A stretch of 7,592 bases of DNA, from the NCBI GenBank assembly GCA_023488645.1, contig JAMDDL010000181.1, positions 1 to 7,592 of the forward strand, read 5' to 3'. Under the pieces are notes generated by a model. It did no database searches. It had not been told where the DNA came from and saw nothing but the letters and a program-made list of their open reading frames with translations. The stretch is from Actinomycetota bacterium (GTDB taxonomy: Bacteria; Actinomycetota; Humimicrobiia; Humimicrobiales; Humimicrobiaceae). Below, piece after piece: positions 1 to 6,045 of the stretch. Within the stretch, counting starts at the first letter, position 1. Each line of letters opens with the position of its first letter. Both the position numbers and the translations under genes were made by a program.

Positions 1-1173
1 AATTAAATATTTATAGAAATTTTTATCTCCTGTTTTTACCTTAGACTCTGCATTTATATTATTAATTTCACTTATTATTTTTTCCTGCGGCTTACTGCTG
101 ATATTTATGAACTTTACGTCCCTTGGATAAAGATTGTAAGCCATTTCAGACTCAATATATACCTGTTCTCCCCTGATTAAAACTATTATATTTTCATTTT
201 CAGGAATTTTACTATCCGCCCAGCTTATGAATTTTTCAAAATCATAAAATCCAAGATAAGTATTTTTAAAGTCTCCGCTTAAAATGTTTTTTCTGTAAGA
301 ATCATAATAACTTTTTACATTTAATATTTCATTTTTAAAAAAATAAACTGAAAAAATAAATAAGATTATAAGAACTGAGCCAAATATTATTTTTGCCGTC
401 ATAACCTTTCCGCTGATAAGTTTTAATGACCAGGTTACCGCTAAAATAAACAACAATCCTATATAAGCCGGGATTAAAAATCTGTTTATTTCCCTGATAT
501 TAAAGTTTTCTCTGAAGAATCTGTTTATATAAGAATCCAGCGGAAATAACGCCCGTTTATTAAAACTGACATTATTTATAGTTATATTAACGCCTTCAAC
601 ATCAGGAACTTCAATCATAAAAGATGAAATCTCTTTATCCAACTTCCAGTTTTTATTTTCACTAACGGCAGCAAAATAATTATGTGAAAAACAGTCAATA
701 TAAATTTTGATATTTTCCTGATTTAAAGGCGCATAACTTTTTTCATTTTCATATTTCCATTTTATATTTATACTGCCTTCAGGAAAATCAACACCGCCAT
801 TATTTTTAGCATTTAAGTTAAGTTTAAAGTAATTTCCAGGATTTGCAGCAGATGAACTGACAAGAAAAATTTCCAGATAATTTTGCCCCTTGAATATCTT
901 ATCTATCGCTCCAACTTCTGAAATCTTCTTATTTTTCAGCCGGTCTTCATCTATCTGAAGTAAATCTGATTTCTCAAAAATTTTTTCATCTTTTTTATCT
1001 GAGGAAAAATTTGAAATATCCAGATTGCCTGACAGGTTTATAAAAAAAATATTTTCAGATGCAGCAGGAAATAAGAACAAAATTGAAAATGCCAGTAAAA
1101 CAGTAAATATAAACAAAACAATTATTTCTTTTGCAAGTAAACCTGCCTGATTATTTTTATAAACCTGCTTCAC
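1..1173 (-). CDS. Membrane protein, 3' end cut by window edge; possible partner of surface-glycan glycosyltransferases
   Basis: The frame is open for 391 codons and runs off the left edge, so the C-terminus is missing. I place the start at a GTG (1171-1173) inside the end of the upstream gene. An in-frame TAA directly precedes it and AAGGAG lies four bases upstream, so the two genes look translationally coupled. Hydrophobic segments at about residues 17-37, 232-253 and 259-279 suggest an N-in protein. It would have a soluble extracytoplasmic domain of about 190 residues and a second outer part after residue 280. The stretch at 312-355 (FEKFISWADSKIPEN, then YNLYPRDVKFI) resembles a pattern I remember from membrane proteins beside GT-C glycosyltransferases in polysaccharide loci. 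I do not recognise a named family, and the link to glycan synthesis is inference. No catalytic motif is visible. Confidence 0.82.
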   Translation of the reverse strand, partial: MKQVYKNNQAGLLAKEIIVLFIFTVLLAFSILFLFPAASENIFFINLSGNLDISNFSSDKKDEKIFEKSDLLQIDEDRLKNKKISEVGAIDKIFKGQNYLEIFLVSSSAANPGNYFKLNLNAKNNGGVDFPEGSINIKWKYENEKSYAPLNQENIKIYIDCFSHNYFAAVSENKNWKLDKEISSFMIEVPDVEGVNITINNVSFNKRALFPLDSYINRFFRENFNIREINRFLIPAYIGLLFILAVTWSLKLISGKVMTAKIIFGSVLIILFIFSVYFFKNEILNVKSYYDSYRKNILSGDFKNTYLGFYDFEKFISWADSKIPENENIIVLIRGEQVYIESEMAYNLYPRDVKFINISSKPQEKIISEINNINAESKVKTGDKNFYKYLI

Positions 1174-2041
1174 TTATCTCCTTTTCTATACCTTCTTCAA
1201 ATGGGATTGGAGAAAATCTAAAATCCTTTTGGGCTTCATTATAGGAATAAGCCTTGTCAATCTTCATGCGCTCAATCTGATCAGAATTAAAGTCTGACTT
1301 TTTTACTATTTTTTTATAAATATTTACTGCAAATTTTGATGTCCCGATAGGCAATTTTATTATTCTGAAGTTTCTTTTTAATTTATTTCTAACTATTTTC
1401 AGCATTTCATTGTATTCAATGGCATTTTTGCCGCAGATTTCATAAGTTTTTTTGAAAGTTAACGGATTCCCAAGAACACTTGATACTGCACTTGCAACAT
1501 CATCAACATAAACAGGCTGTATGAGATTCTTACCGCTTCCAAAAATTACAAAAAATCCTCTTTTCTTAATAAAGTTAAGCATTTTATAGAAGTTATTATC
1601 ATCCTCACCTCCATAAATCATTGTAGGCCTCAGTATTGTGTAAACCATTCCTGATCTTTTAATTAAATCTTCCGCCTCAAGCTTTAATTTTTTAATCTTA
1701 TTTTCTGTCGGGAGCAAAGCGGTTGTTGAACTTATAAATACCGCTCTTTTCAAACCGCATTTTCGGGCTGCATCTATGAAATTTTTAACAAACTCTACAT
1801 ATTCAAGTCTTATCATATAAATTGCTGAATCTGAACCCTTAAGGCCATAAATCAGGGAATCAGCGCTATAAAGATTGCCACTGGCAAGGTTGAGTTTTTC
1901 TCTGTATTTTTCCTTAAGAGAAAGCAGTTTGTTCTTTGCTGCTTCACTCCTGAAAAGGCATTTTATGTCTTTTTCGTCTTCAAGCAGTTTTTCAACAACC
2001 CTTTTCCCCAAAAAGCTTGTTCCGCCTGCAACATAAATCAT
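1157..2041 (-). CDS. NAD(P)-binding atypical SDR, NDUFA9-like epimerase/dehydratase family protein
   Basis: This 294-residue protein has a Rossmann N-terminus. GGTSFLG at residues 6-12 is the glycine-rich dinucleotide-binding loop in the shortened form typical of atypical SDRs. Further family marks are FISSTTA (102-108), YTILRPTMIYGG (134-145) and QPVYVDDVASAV (175-186). The length fits the family. In classical extended SDRs the catalytic pair is YxxxK; here the equivalent appears to be I116 and K120 (K before LEAE), so the tyrosine is absent. This is common in NDUFA9-like members, which may bind NAD(P)H without normal reductase chemistry. The substrate cannot be told. The protein is probably cytosolic. 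It starts at ATG with a modest GGTGA six bases upstream. It is followed by the membrane protein gene with a 17-bp overlap, so both may serve the same envelope task, which is inferred from position only. Confidence 0.88.
   Translation of the reverse strand: MIYVAGGTSFLGKRVVEKLLEDEKDIKCLFRSEAAKNKLLSLKEKYREKLNLASGNLYSADSLIYGLKGSDSAIYMIRLEYVEFVKNFIDAARKCGLKRAVFISSTTALLPTENKIKKLKLEAEDLIKRSGMVYTILRPTMIYGGEDDNNFYKMLNFIKKRGFFVIFGSGKNLIQPVYVDDVASAVSSVLGNPLTFKKTYEICGKNAIEYNEMLKIVRNKLKRNFRIIKLPIGTSKFAVNIYKKIVKKSDFNSDQIERMKIDKAYSYNEAQKDFRFSPIPFEEGIEKEISEAGL
1178..1183 (-). promoter_or_regulatory. Ribosome binding site AAGGAG for the overlapping GTG-start gene
   Basis: AAGGAG on the minus strand lies within the last codons of the SDR gene, four bases before GTG at 1171-1173. 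It decides the start of the downstream membrane protein, because an in-frame TAA lies directly before that GTG. The spacing is slightly short but the motif is strong for this AT-rich background. Confidence 0.6.
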
Positions 2042-2188
2042 TTCAAATCACCATCTGCTTAATTATATATAAATAAATTTAAGAAAATTATTCATAAAAA
2101 GAGTAATAAATAATTAAAAATATTTTTATTCTCAAACCGGTTATTTATATTTATTTATTTTAAAACTTCACATTTTACTGAAATACAA
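2042..2188. other. AT-rich gap between vapC and the SDR gene
   Basis: This 147-bp stretch is almost pure A+T. It contains an A/T-only palindrome AAAAATATTTTT, the isolated palindrome AACCGGTT at 2135-2142, and one copy of a 13-bp direct repeat. I see no G+C-rich hairpin followed by a T run on the minus strand, so no intrinsic terminator for vapBC is evident and read-through into the SDR operon is possible. Confidence 0.5.
2062..2067 (-). promoter_or_regulatory. Possible -10 box (TATAAT) upstream of the SDR gene
   Basis: A perfect TATAAT on the minus strand lies 20 bases before the ATG at 2039-2041. No good -35 hexamer is found at 16-18 bases. In this very AT-rich gap a chance match is likely. 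If real, the transcript would have a leader of only about 14 bases, just enough for the GGTGA ribosome site. Confidence 0.25.
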
Positions 2189-2244
2189 TCATTCAATTAA
2201 AATATTAAATTTTTTAAAACCGGCCGGAGATATTTTACTGAAAT
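2172..2244. repeat. 13-bp direct repeat across the vapC stop codon
   Basis: ATTTTACTGAAAT occurs at 2172-2184, just outside the vapC stop, and again at 2232-2244, inside the last part of vapC. The copies are exactly 60 bp apart. A nearby AAACCGG is also found twice (2134-2140 and 2217-2223). This could be a remnant of a partial duplication of the vapC 3' end, or chance. Confidence 0.5.
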
Positions 2245-2605
2245 TTTTTCTATCAAAGGTCAGAATATTATTTATTTTAAGTCTTTCGGAAACAGCAATA
2301 AAAACTGCATCAGTAAAACCAATTTCAAGAGCAGCATATCTTTCCAAAATATCGGCTGCTCTTTCAATATCTTTATTTTCAATAAGTTCGATATGAAAAC
2401 TCTTTAAAATTTCTTTTAAAAACAGGATTTCAACTTCTTTTGAAATATTTAAGCCAATTAAACTGCAAACTTCCTGAACAGTTGCAAGAGGTATGACGTA
2501 AGTCAAAATGTTGTTTTTCTTAAGATAATCTGCAGCTTTAAGGTGATTGTTATCACTTTTGTCAACTGCTGCTATCAAAAAACTTGTATCAGCTAAAACT
2601 ATCAA
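2189..2605 (-). CDS. vapC: VapC-family PIN-domain ribonuclease toxin
   Basis: This is a 138-residue PIN domain, the usual length for VapC. The four acidic residues that hold the metal ion in PIN nucleases are in place: D6 in LADTSF, E45 in VQEV, D99 in GFTDA and D118 in TFDRKNF. Such toxins cleave RNA, often tRNA or rRNA, and are held inactive by the cognate antitoxin; the target here is unknown. The start is TTG at 2603-2605, chosen because the PIN beta strand begins there, GGAGA lies seven bases upstream, and no ATG is available before an upstream stop. It follows the antitoxin gene by 72 bp, a wider gap than the few bases or overlap usual in vapBC operons. It is probably cytosolic and repressed together with vapB by the antitoxin complex. 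Confidence 0.92.
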   Translation of the reverse strand: MIVLADTSFLIAAVDKSDNNHLKAADYLKKNNILTYVIPLATVQEVCSLIGLNISKEVEILFLKEILKSFHIELIENKDIERAADILERYAALEIGFTDAVFIAVSERLKINNILTFDRKNFSKISPAGFKKFNILIE

Positions 2606-2612
2606 TTTTATT

Positions 2613-2617
2613 TCTCC
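2613..2617 (-). promoter_or_regulatory. Ribosome binding site GGAGA deciding the TTG start of vapC
   Basis: GGAGA is followed by seven bases and then TTG. It is the only Shine-Dalgarno-like motif in the vapB-vapC gap, and it supports a TTG start and separate translation initiation for the toxin. Confidence 0.65.
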
Positions 2618-2677
2618 AAAATTTTTAACAACTAAATTTTAAAAAACAGCAAAATTTAAAAGCAGGAAAAAGAAAGA

Positions 2678-2911
2678 TCAAATTTTTTTGTTTTTTTTAA
2701 CATGCCTGTTTCCTTCAGTAGAAAGATCTCCAAGATTGCTCCTGCCGATTCCGATAATTCCGAATTCATGTTTTTTTAAATTTTTAGACAGATATTGCAT
2801 AACAGCTTCCCTTACAATCATGGTGACAGACTTTCCTTCAAGCCTTGCCATATTCTTAAGGGAAATCATCATATCTTTTTCAAGAAGTACGTTTGTCCTG
2901 TCCTTGTCCAA
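2678..2911 (-). CDS. vapB: VapB-type ribbon-helix-helix antitoxin
   Basis: This is a 77-residue protein. Residues 5-45 form a ribbon-helix-helix DNA-binding domain: strand RTNVLL, a first helix to about residue 25, the turn EGKSV, and helix TMIVREAVMQYL. The tail GIIGIGRSNLGDLSTEG (51-67) matches the toxin-binding tail of VapB antitoxins, usually of the form GIGRSxxxDLS. It is expected to neutralise the PIN toxin and, as a dimer, repress its own promoter. The start is TTG at 2909-2911, with GGAG six bases upstream; the RHH strand begins at once after it. The last codons are lysine-rich and run through A8 and A7 tracts on the coding strand, which may be prone to slippage. The partner toxin lies 72 bp downstream. 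Confidence 0.9.
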   Translation of the reverse strand: MDKDRTNVLLEKDMMISLKNMARLEGKSVTMIVREAVMQYLSKNLKKHEFGIIGIGRSNLGDLSTEGNRHVKKNKKI

Positions 2912-2917
2912 GTTCTT

Positions 2918-2921
2918 CTCC
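2918..2921 (-). promoter_or_regulatory. Ribosome binding site GGAG deciding the TTG start of vapB
   Basis: GGAG within CGGAGAAGAACTTG lies six bases before TTG at 2909-2911. The nearest in-frame stop upstream is at 2939-2941, with no ATG or GTG between. The first in-frame ATG further down, at codon 14, would remove the DNA-binding strand. Confidence 0.6.
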
Positions 2922-2965
2922 GCTAATTTTTCTTTTTGTTATCTTTAAATTATGCTTAATTATTA

Positions 2966-2993
2966 TTTATTATTTTTCATAATTTTTTTGCAA
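2966..2993 (-). promoter_or_regulatory. Possible vapBC promoter
   Basis: On the minus strand TTGCAA (2988-2993) and AATAAA (2966-2971) are separated by 16 bases, each matching four of six consensus positions. The -35 element lies inside the palindrome at 2978-2999, as expected for an autorepressed toxin-antitoxin operon. The leader to the vapB start would be about 48 bases. AT-richness makes chance matches easy. Confidence 0.35.
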
Positions 2994-2999
2994 ATTATG
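2978..2999. repeat. Perfect inverted repeat, candidate VapB operator
   Basis: CATAATTT (2978-2985) and AAATTATG (2992-2999) are exact reverse complements around a six-base spacer TTTTGC. A third copy of the half-site, in AAATTATGCTT, occurs at 2947-2957 and repeats exactly at 2992-3002. Ribbon-helix-helix antitoxins bind repeated short half-sites, so this cluster just upstream of vapB is a reasonable operator. Confidence 0.5.
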
Positions 3000-3000
3000 C

Positions 3001-3029
3001 TTGAATGAGTTAATATTAATATAAATAAT
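3001..3029 (+). promoter_or_regulatory. Possible promoter of the GT-C glycosyltransferase gene
   Basis: TTGAAT (3001-3006) and AATAAT (3024-3029) are separated by 17 bases and match four and five of six consensus positions. The leader would be about 90 bases. A separate TATAAT at 3051-3056 lacks a fitting -35 element. The candidate overlaps the inverted repeat at 3009-3038. Confidence 0.35.
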
Positions 3030-3038
3030 AATATTAAC
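3009..3038. repeat. Perfect 10-bp inverted repeat in the divergent promoter region
   Basis: GTTAATATTA (3009-3018) and TAATATTAAC (3029-3038) are exact reverse complements around a 10-base loop. Its position between vapB and the divergent membrane glycosyltransferase, on top of a possible plus-strand promoter, suggests a regulator binding site. The arms are nearly all A and T, which lowers the weight of the match. Confidence 0.5.
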
Positions 3039-3126
3039 ATTAATATCATTTATAATAGACGATTAAAAGTAAATATTCAAGTACGATTTATTTTTTCCAA
3101 ATAAAAAAGCAGACAGAGCTAAATAA

Positions 3127-5139
3127 ATGATTTTAACTGTAATCAGATTAACGGCAGCTTTATTATCATTTCTTTTTATAGGCTATCCTTTTTCCTACCT
3201 TTTGCTTGTCAAATCCGGAAATGCTGCGAGTGAATTTGAAGCTTATCAAAGGTACAGGATAATTTACGGCCGTATCTTTATGATAATTATTAGCTTTTAC
3301 ATCGGGGCATTAATTTCATGTCTTTACTTAATTATAATTTCACTTATTGGAATTCATTATAGTTTGTTTCAGATTATTGTTTTTTGTTCCTTGTTTTTTG
3401 TTTATTCAATGATTCTTATGATCAGATATAAAAGAAGGCTTTTAAGTATCTCCGGTTTTCCTTATACAAATATCGAAAATGCGTTTTTTTTAAACAGGCT
3501 GGGCAAGAAAAAAGGAATGAATAAAAACCCAAGCTATGAACAATTAATTCTGCATAAATCCAGTATATCATCAAGGATTTTATCTTTTAAAAATAAACTT
3601 AAAAATGCTAAAAGAATTGAAAGCTTGATAAATATTTTTATGATTGTTTTAATAATCATAAATATTTTAATTGTATTGTTTTTTGCGCTGCTTTTTCCTG
3701 TCAGATTCTGGGATGCAATTTCAAGCTGGGGCTTAAAAGCAAAAGCATTTTTTATTGATAAAACAATGCTTGATTTTTACATAAAGCATGATTATTCGTT
3801 TTCCGCAGTTTCGTATCCTCCATTTTTATCTTTATTTCAAACCTGGATTTTCTTATGGATTGGAAAAACAGACGAGAATCTCGTTAAGATAATATTTCCG
3901 GTTTTTTACTCTTCCGGTATTTTTCTTGTTTTCAGTTTCTTTAAAAAGAAATTCAGCAAAACAATATCACTGATACTTGCATTTATTTTTGCATCAATTC
4001 CCATGATTGCCGATCATGGATATATAGAATATTCAAACTTGCTGTTTTCAATAATTCTGTTTATTGCAGTTTATTTTTTCTCAAGCTTTATTTCAAATGA
4101 GATTGCCGAAATCAATGCATGTTCGGAAAAGAAAAGAAACATTATTGAAAAAGTAAAAATGTTTGTCTTTGAGCAACAGAACTATATGACTCTTGATTTT
4201 AAAATATATGACAGCATTGAATCAGTTTTTAAAAATGCTCATAGTAGCGAAGCTAAAACTGCCGGCATAAATACAGAATTAAACAAAAATTTAAATGAAA
4301 ATATACGGCAAAGAAATTCAGGCAGTCAGGATATAAAAAATAGCGCAAATCCGGTGTCCATAAGAATAGACAGGTTAAGAAAATATTCCCACCTATATCT
4401 ATGCGCTATATTTTTCGGTATTCTGGCGCTAACCAGGAGTGAGGGTATTTTTTACTGCGCTTTATTTCTGATAATTGATCTGATTGTTTACTTTTACGGG
4501 TTTGCAAAAAAATCAATCCTGAAGAGCAGATTTAGAAAGGTTTTAATAACTGTAGGTGAATTTTTCTACACAGATAAAAATCATGAATGGTGGAAAAATA
4601 TAAACGGAAAATTTATAAGAAACGGAGATTCTCCGCTTATTCATTTAAGCCTGTTTTTAAAAAAAGTATTTCTGCCTGCCATACTTTTATTTACCATTTA
4701 CCTGCCATGGCTTTTATTTAAATTAAAACTTGCCCTGCCTTTTGCAACTATTGAATGGCAAAAAGCCCTTGGTTCTGACATAGGTTTTGATTTCATTTTA
4801 ACAGGTATTAAAAGAGCACTTTCAAGCTTTTTACTGGAATTTGTTTATTCATCTTTTGACTCAACTAAAGCATTTTTTGGTTCATTTTATGGTCCTGTTT
4901 TAATAATCCTTCTGATTTTATTTTTTGCTGCAATTAAAAAAGCTTTTACAAACGGCGGGCTTGTATTCTTTTTGTTTGTATTGCTGGTTCTTGCAGCTTC
5001 ATTTGTTTCTATTATCTTCGTACCCCAATTTGAAGGTTCGATTGAAAGGTATATTCTTCCTGCTTTTCCACTTGCATATTACTGGATTTTATCAAGTATG
5101 TTTAAAATTAAACCCGAAAACGGCTTAATAAAATCTTAG
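3127..5139 (+). CDS. GT-C fold membrane glycosyltransferase, PMT_2/glycosyltransferase 39-like
   Basis: This 670-residue integral membrane protein has about a dozen hydrophobic segments. The GT-C core seems to begin near residue 167. After a membrane segment at 168-190 comes FPVRFWDAISSWGLKAKAFF, with D196 at the place of the catalytic acid in the first outer loop of such enzymes, followed by YPPFLSLFQTW (230-240). Other family-like marks are ALTRSEG (434-440), YLPWLLFKLKLALP (525-538) and ERYILPAFPLA (640-650). These enzymes move a sugar from a lipid-linked donor to a protein, lipid or glycan on the outer face; substrate and acceptor are unknown here. Three extra N-terminal membrane segments (about 5-27, 50-72, 78-98) and a hydrophilic insertion at 323-420 are unusual. 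Start ATG follows an in-frame TAA; no clear ribosome site is seen. It is the only plus-strand gene. Confidence 0.82.
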   Translation: MILTVIRLTAALLSFLFIGYPFSYLLLVKSGNAASEFEAYQRYRIIYGRIFMIIISFYIGALISCLYLIIISLIGIHYSLFQIIVFCSLFFVYSMILMIRYKRRLLSISGFPYTNIENAFFLNRLGKKKGMNKNPSYEQLILHKSSISSRILSFKNKLKNAKRIESLINIFMIVLIIINILIVLFFALLFPVRFWDAISSWGLKAKAFFIDKTMLDFYIKHDYSFSAVSYPPFLSLFQTWIFLWIGKTDENLVKIIFPVFYSSGIFLVFSFFKKKFSKTISLILAFIFASIPMIADHGYIEYSNLLFSIILFIAVYFFSSFISNEIAEINACSEKKRNIIEKVKMFVFEQQNYMTLDFKIYDSIESVFKNAHSSEAKTAGINTELNKNLNENIRQRNSGSQDIKNSANPVSIRIDRLRKYSHLYLCAIFFGILALTRSEGIFYCALFLIIDLIVYFYGFAKKSILKSRFRKVLITVGEFFYTDKNHEWWKNINGKFIRNGDSPLIHLSLFLKKVFLPAILLFTIYLPWLLFKLKLALPFATIEWQKALGSDIGFDFILTGIKRALSSFLLEFVYSSFDSTKAFFGSFYGPVLIILLILFFAAIKKAFTNGGLVFFLFVLLVLAASFVSIIFVPQFEGSIERYILPAFPLAYYWILSSMFKIKPENGLIKS

Positions 5140-5173
5140 AGACATTCTATTACTTTCATCAGCCTGTATGTTA

Positions 5174-5689
5174 CTATCTGCTAATTTCGTACATAATCCT
5201 CATATGAGAAATAAAATTGTTCAGATCTTTCTCGAGGGATGCAGAAGCATCAGAGAGTAATTCTAAAAGTTCCCTGATTCTCTTAAAGGAAAGTTCAAAA
5301 CCATATACATTTCGAAAAACATGTCTGAAGCTGCGGTAATGATTAAGTTTCTGTGCAGTTTCAGTAGAAATTACCGGAACACGCAATCCGGGGACATCAA
5401 GCGTCATCTGCTCGAGTAATTCTTTATGCCATTGGTCACCCCGATGAGAACTTTTATCTATATTAATTGCTACAGTCTTGAAGATACTTTCAATAGCAGA
5501 GTAATAGTCATGCAGGATAGATCCAATAATTCTTACCGAAGCAGAATCATCAATAGAAAAACCACCTATTGTTGTTGCAGTAATCTTAGGTAGCAAGCCA
5601 TATCTTTTAAGTTCTTTTTCCAGGCTTGTCAGTTTCTCTTTTTCCTGTTTAATTCTTGCCTCTGTCAATAAATATTCTTCAGTTGTCAT
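5174..5689 (-). CDS. HEPN-domain HepT-like protein, putative ribonuclease toxin of an MNT/HEPN pair
   Basis: This 171-residue, mostly helical protein has an N-terminal charged helix (about 8-30) and HEPN-like features: LHDYYSAIESIF (59-70), GDQWHKELLEQM (84-95) and YRSFRHVFRNVYGFEL (118-133). HepT proteins are RNA-cutting toxins with an RX4-6HXY motif. Here the match is R122-x4-N127-x-Y129, with asparagine where histidine is expected; R119 and H123 lie close by and might contribute. Y129 is placed like the tyrosine that MntA-type partners modify with AMP in type VII toxin-antitoxin systems. The gene starts at an ATG overlapping the stop of the nucleotidyltransferase gene by four bases (ATGA), with GGGG eight bases upstream. 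Its G+C is about 37% by hand count over 5221-5700, above its neighbours, which suggests transfer. Toxin activity is inferred. Confidence 0.8.
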   Translation of the reverse strand: MTTEEYLLTEARIKQEKEKLTSLEKELKRYGLLPKITATTIGGFSIDDSASVRIIGSILHDYYSAIESIFKTVAINIDKSSHRGDQWHKELLEQMTLDVPGLRVPVISTETAQKLNHYRSFRHVFRNVYGFELSFKRIRELLELLSDASASLEKDLNNFISHMRIMYEISR

Positions 5690-6045
5690 AACTCTACCCC
5701 TTTCTTATAGGCTTCAAGGATAAGGGATTTGCTGGCATCTTCTTCGCAAACCACACTGACAGGTATTGGAGATACTATTTCTTCTACCTTAATATACATA
5801 TCCCAAAAAGATCTTTTAAATTCCTTAACTAAAAGATCTATGTCTGACCCTTCTTTAAAATAACCTGAAGCCAGTGAACCATATAGAATTACCTTACTGG
5901 CACCAAAATCTTTTTTAATTAACTTGGCTGCAGCTTTTGCTTTTTCCCATGCCTGTTTGGTAAGAATTTCAAGATTTTGACGATTCTGTAAATCAATTTT
6001 GTATTTTAATCTTTTAAATTCCTGCAGCTTGCTTTTGTTTATCAT
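5686..6045 (-). CDS. MNT-family nucleotidyltransferase, MntA-like antitoxin partner of the HEPN protein
   Basis: This 119-residue minimal nucleotidyltransferase carries GSx10DxD exactly: G56 and S57 in LYGSLASG, then D68 and D70 in GSDIDLLVKE. In type VII toxin-antitoxin pairs such a protein adds AMP to a tyrosine of the HEPN toxin and silences it. The third catalytic acid of the family usually sits in a VDLV-like strand; here the matching strand appears to be PVSVV, with S97 where aspartate is expected, so activity is uncertain. Residues 1-45 form a charged helical extension longer than in the smallest family members. It starts at ATG 6043-6045 with AAAGG only two bases upstream, a tight spacing. 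The stop overlaps the start of the HEPN gene, so the two are co-translated, with nucleotidyltransferase first. No convincing promoter was found in 6046-6160. Confidence 0.85.
   Translation of the reverse strand: MINKSKLQEFKRLKYKIDLQNRQNLEILTKQAWEKAKAAAKLIKKDFGASKVILYGSLASGYFKEGSDIDLLVKEFKRSFWDMYIKVEEIVSPIPVSVVCEEDASKSLILEAYKKGVEL

Noticed and set aside
2118..2129. AAAAATATTTTT palindrome as a terminator after vapC
   Set aside because: It is A/T only with no stable stem, so it does not meet the form of an intrinsic terminator.
2688..2948. An 86-codon open frame on the plus strand
   Set aside because: It lies opposite the vapB gene, has no ribosome site, and its product looks like an antisense reading of the ribbon-helix-helix gene.
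3051..3056. TATAAT as the main promoter of the glycosyltransferase gene
   Set aside because: No -35-like hexamer lies at 15-18 bases; the element pair at 3001-3029 fits better.
4925..5128. A 67-codon open frame on the plus strand
   Set aside because: It is fully inside the glycosyltransferase gene in another frame and has no independent support.
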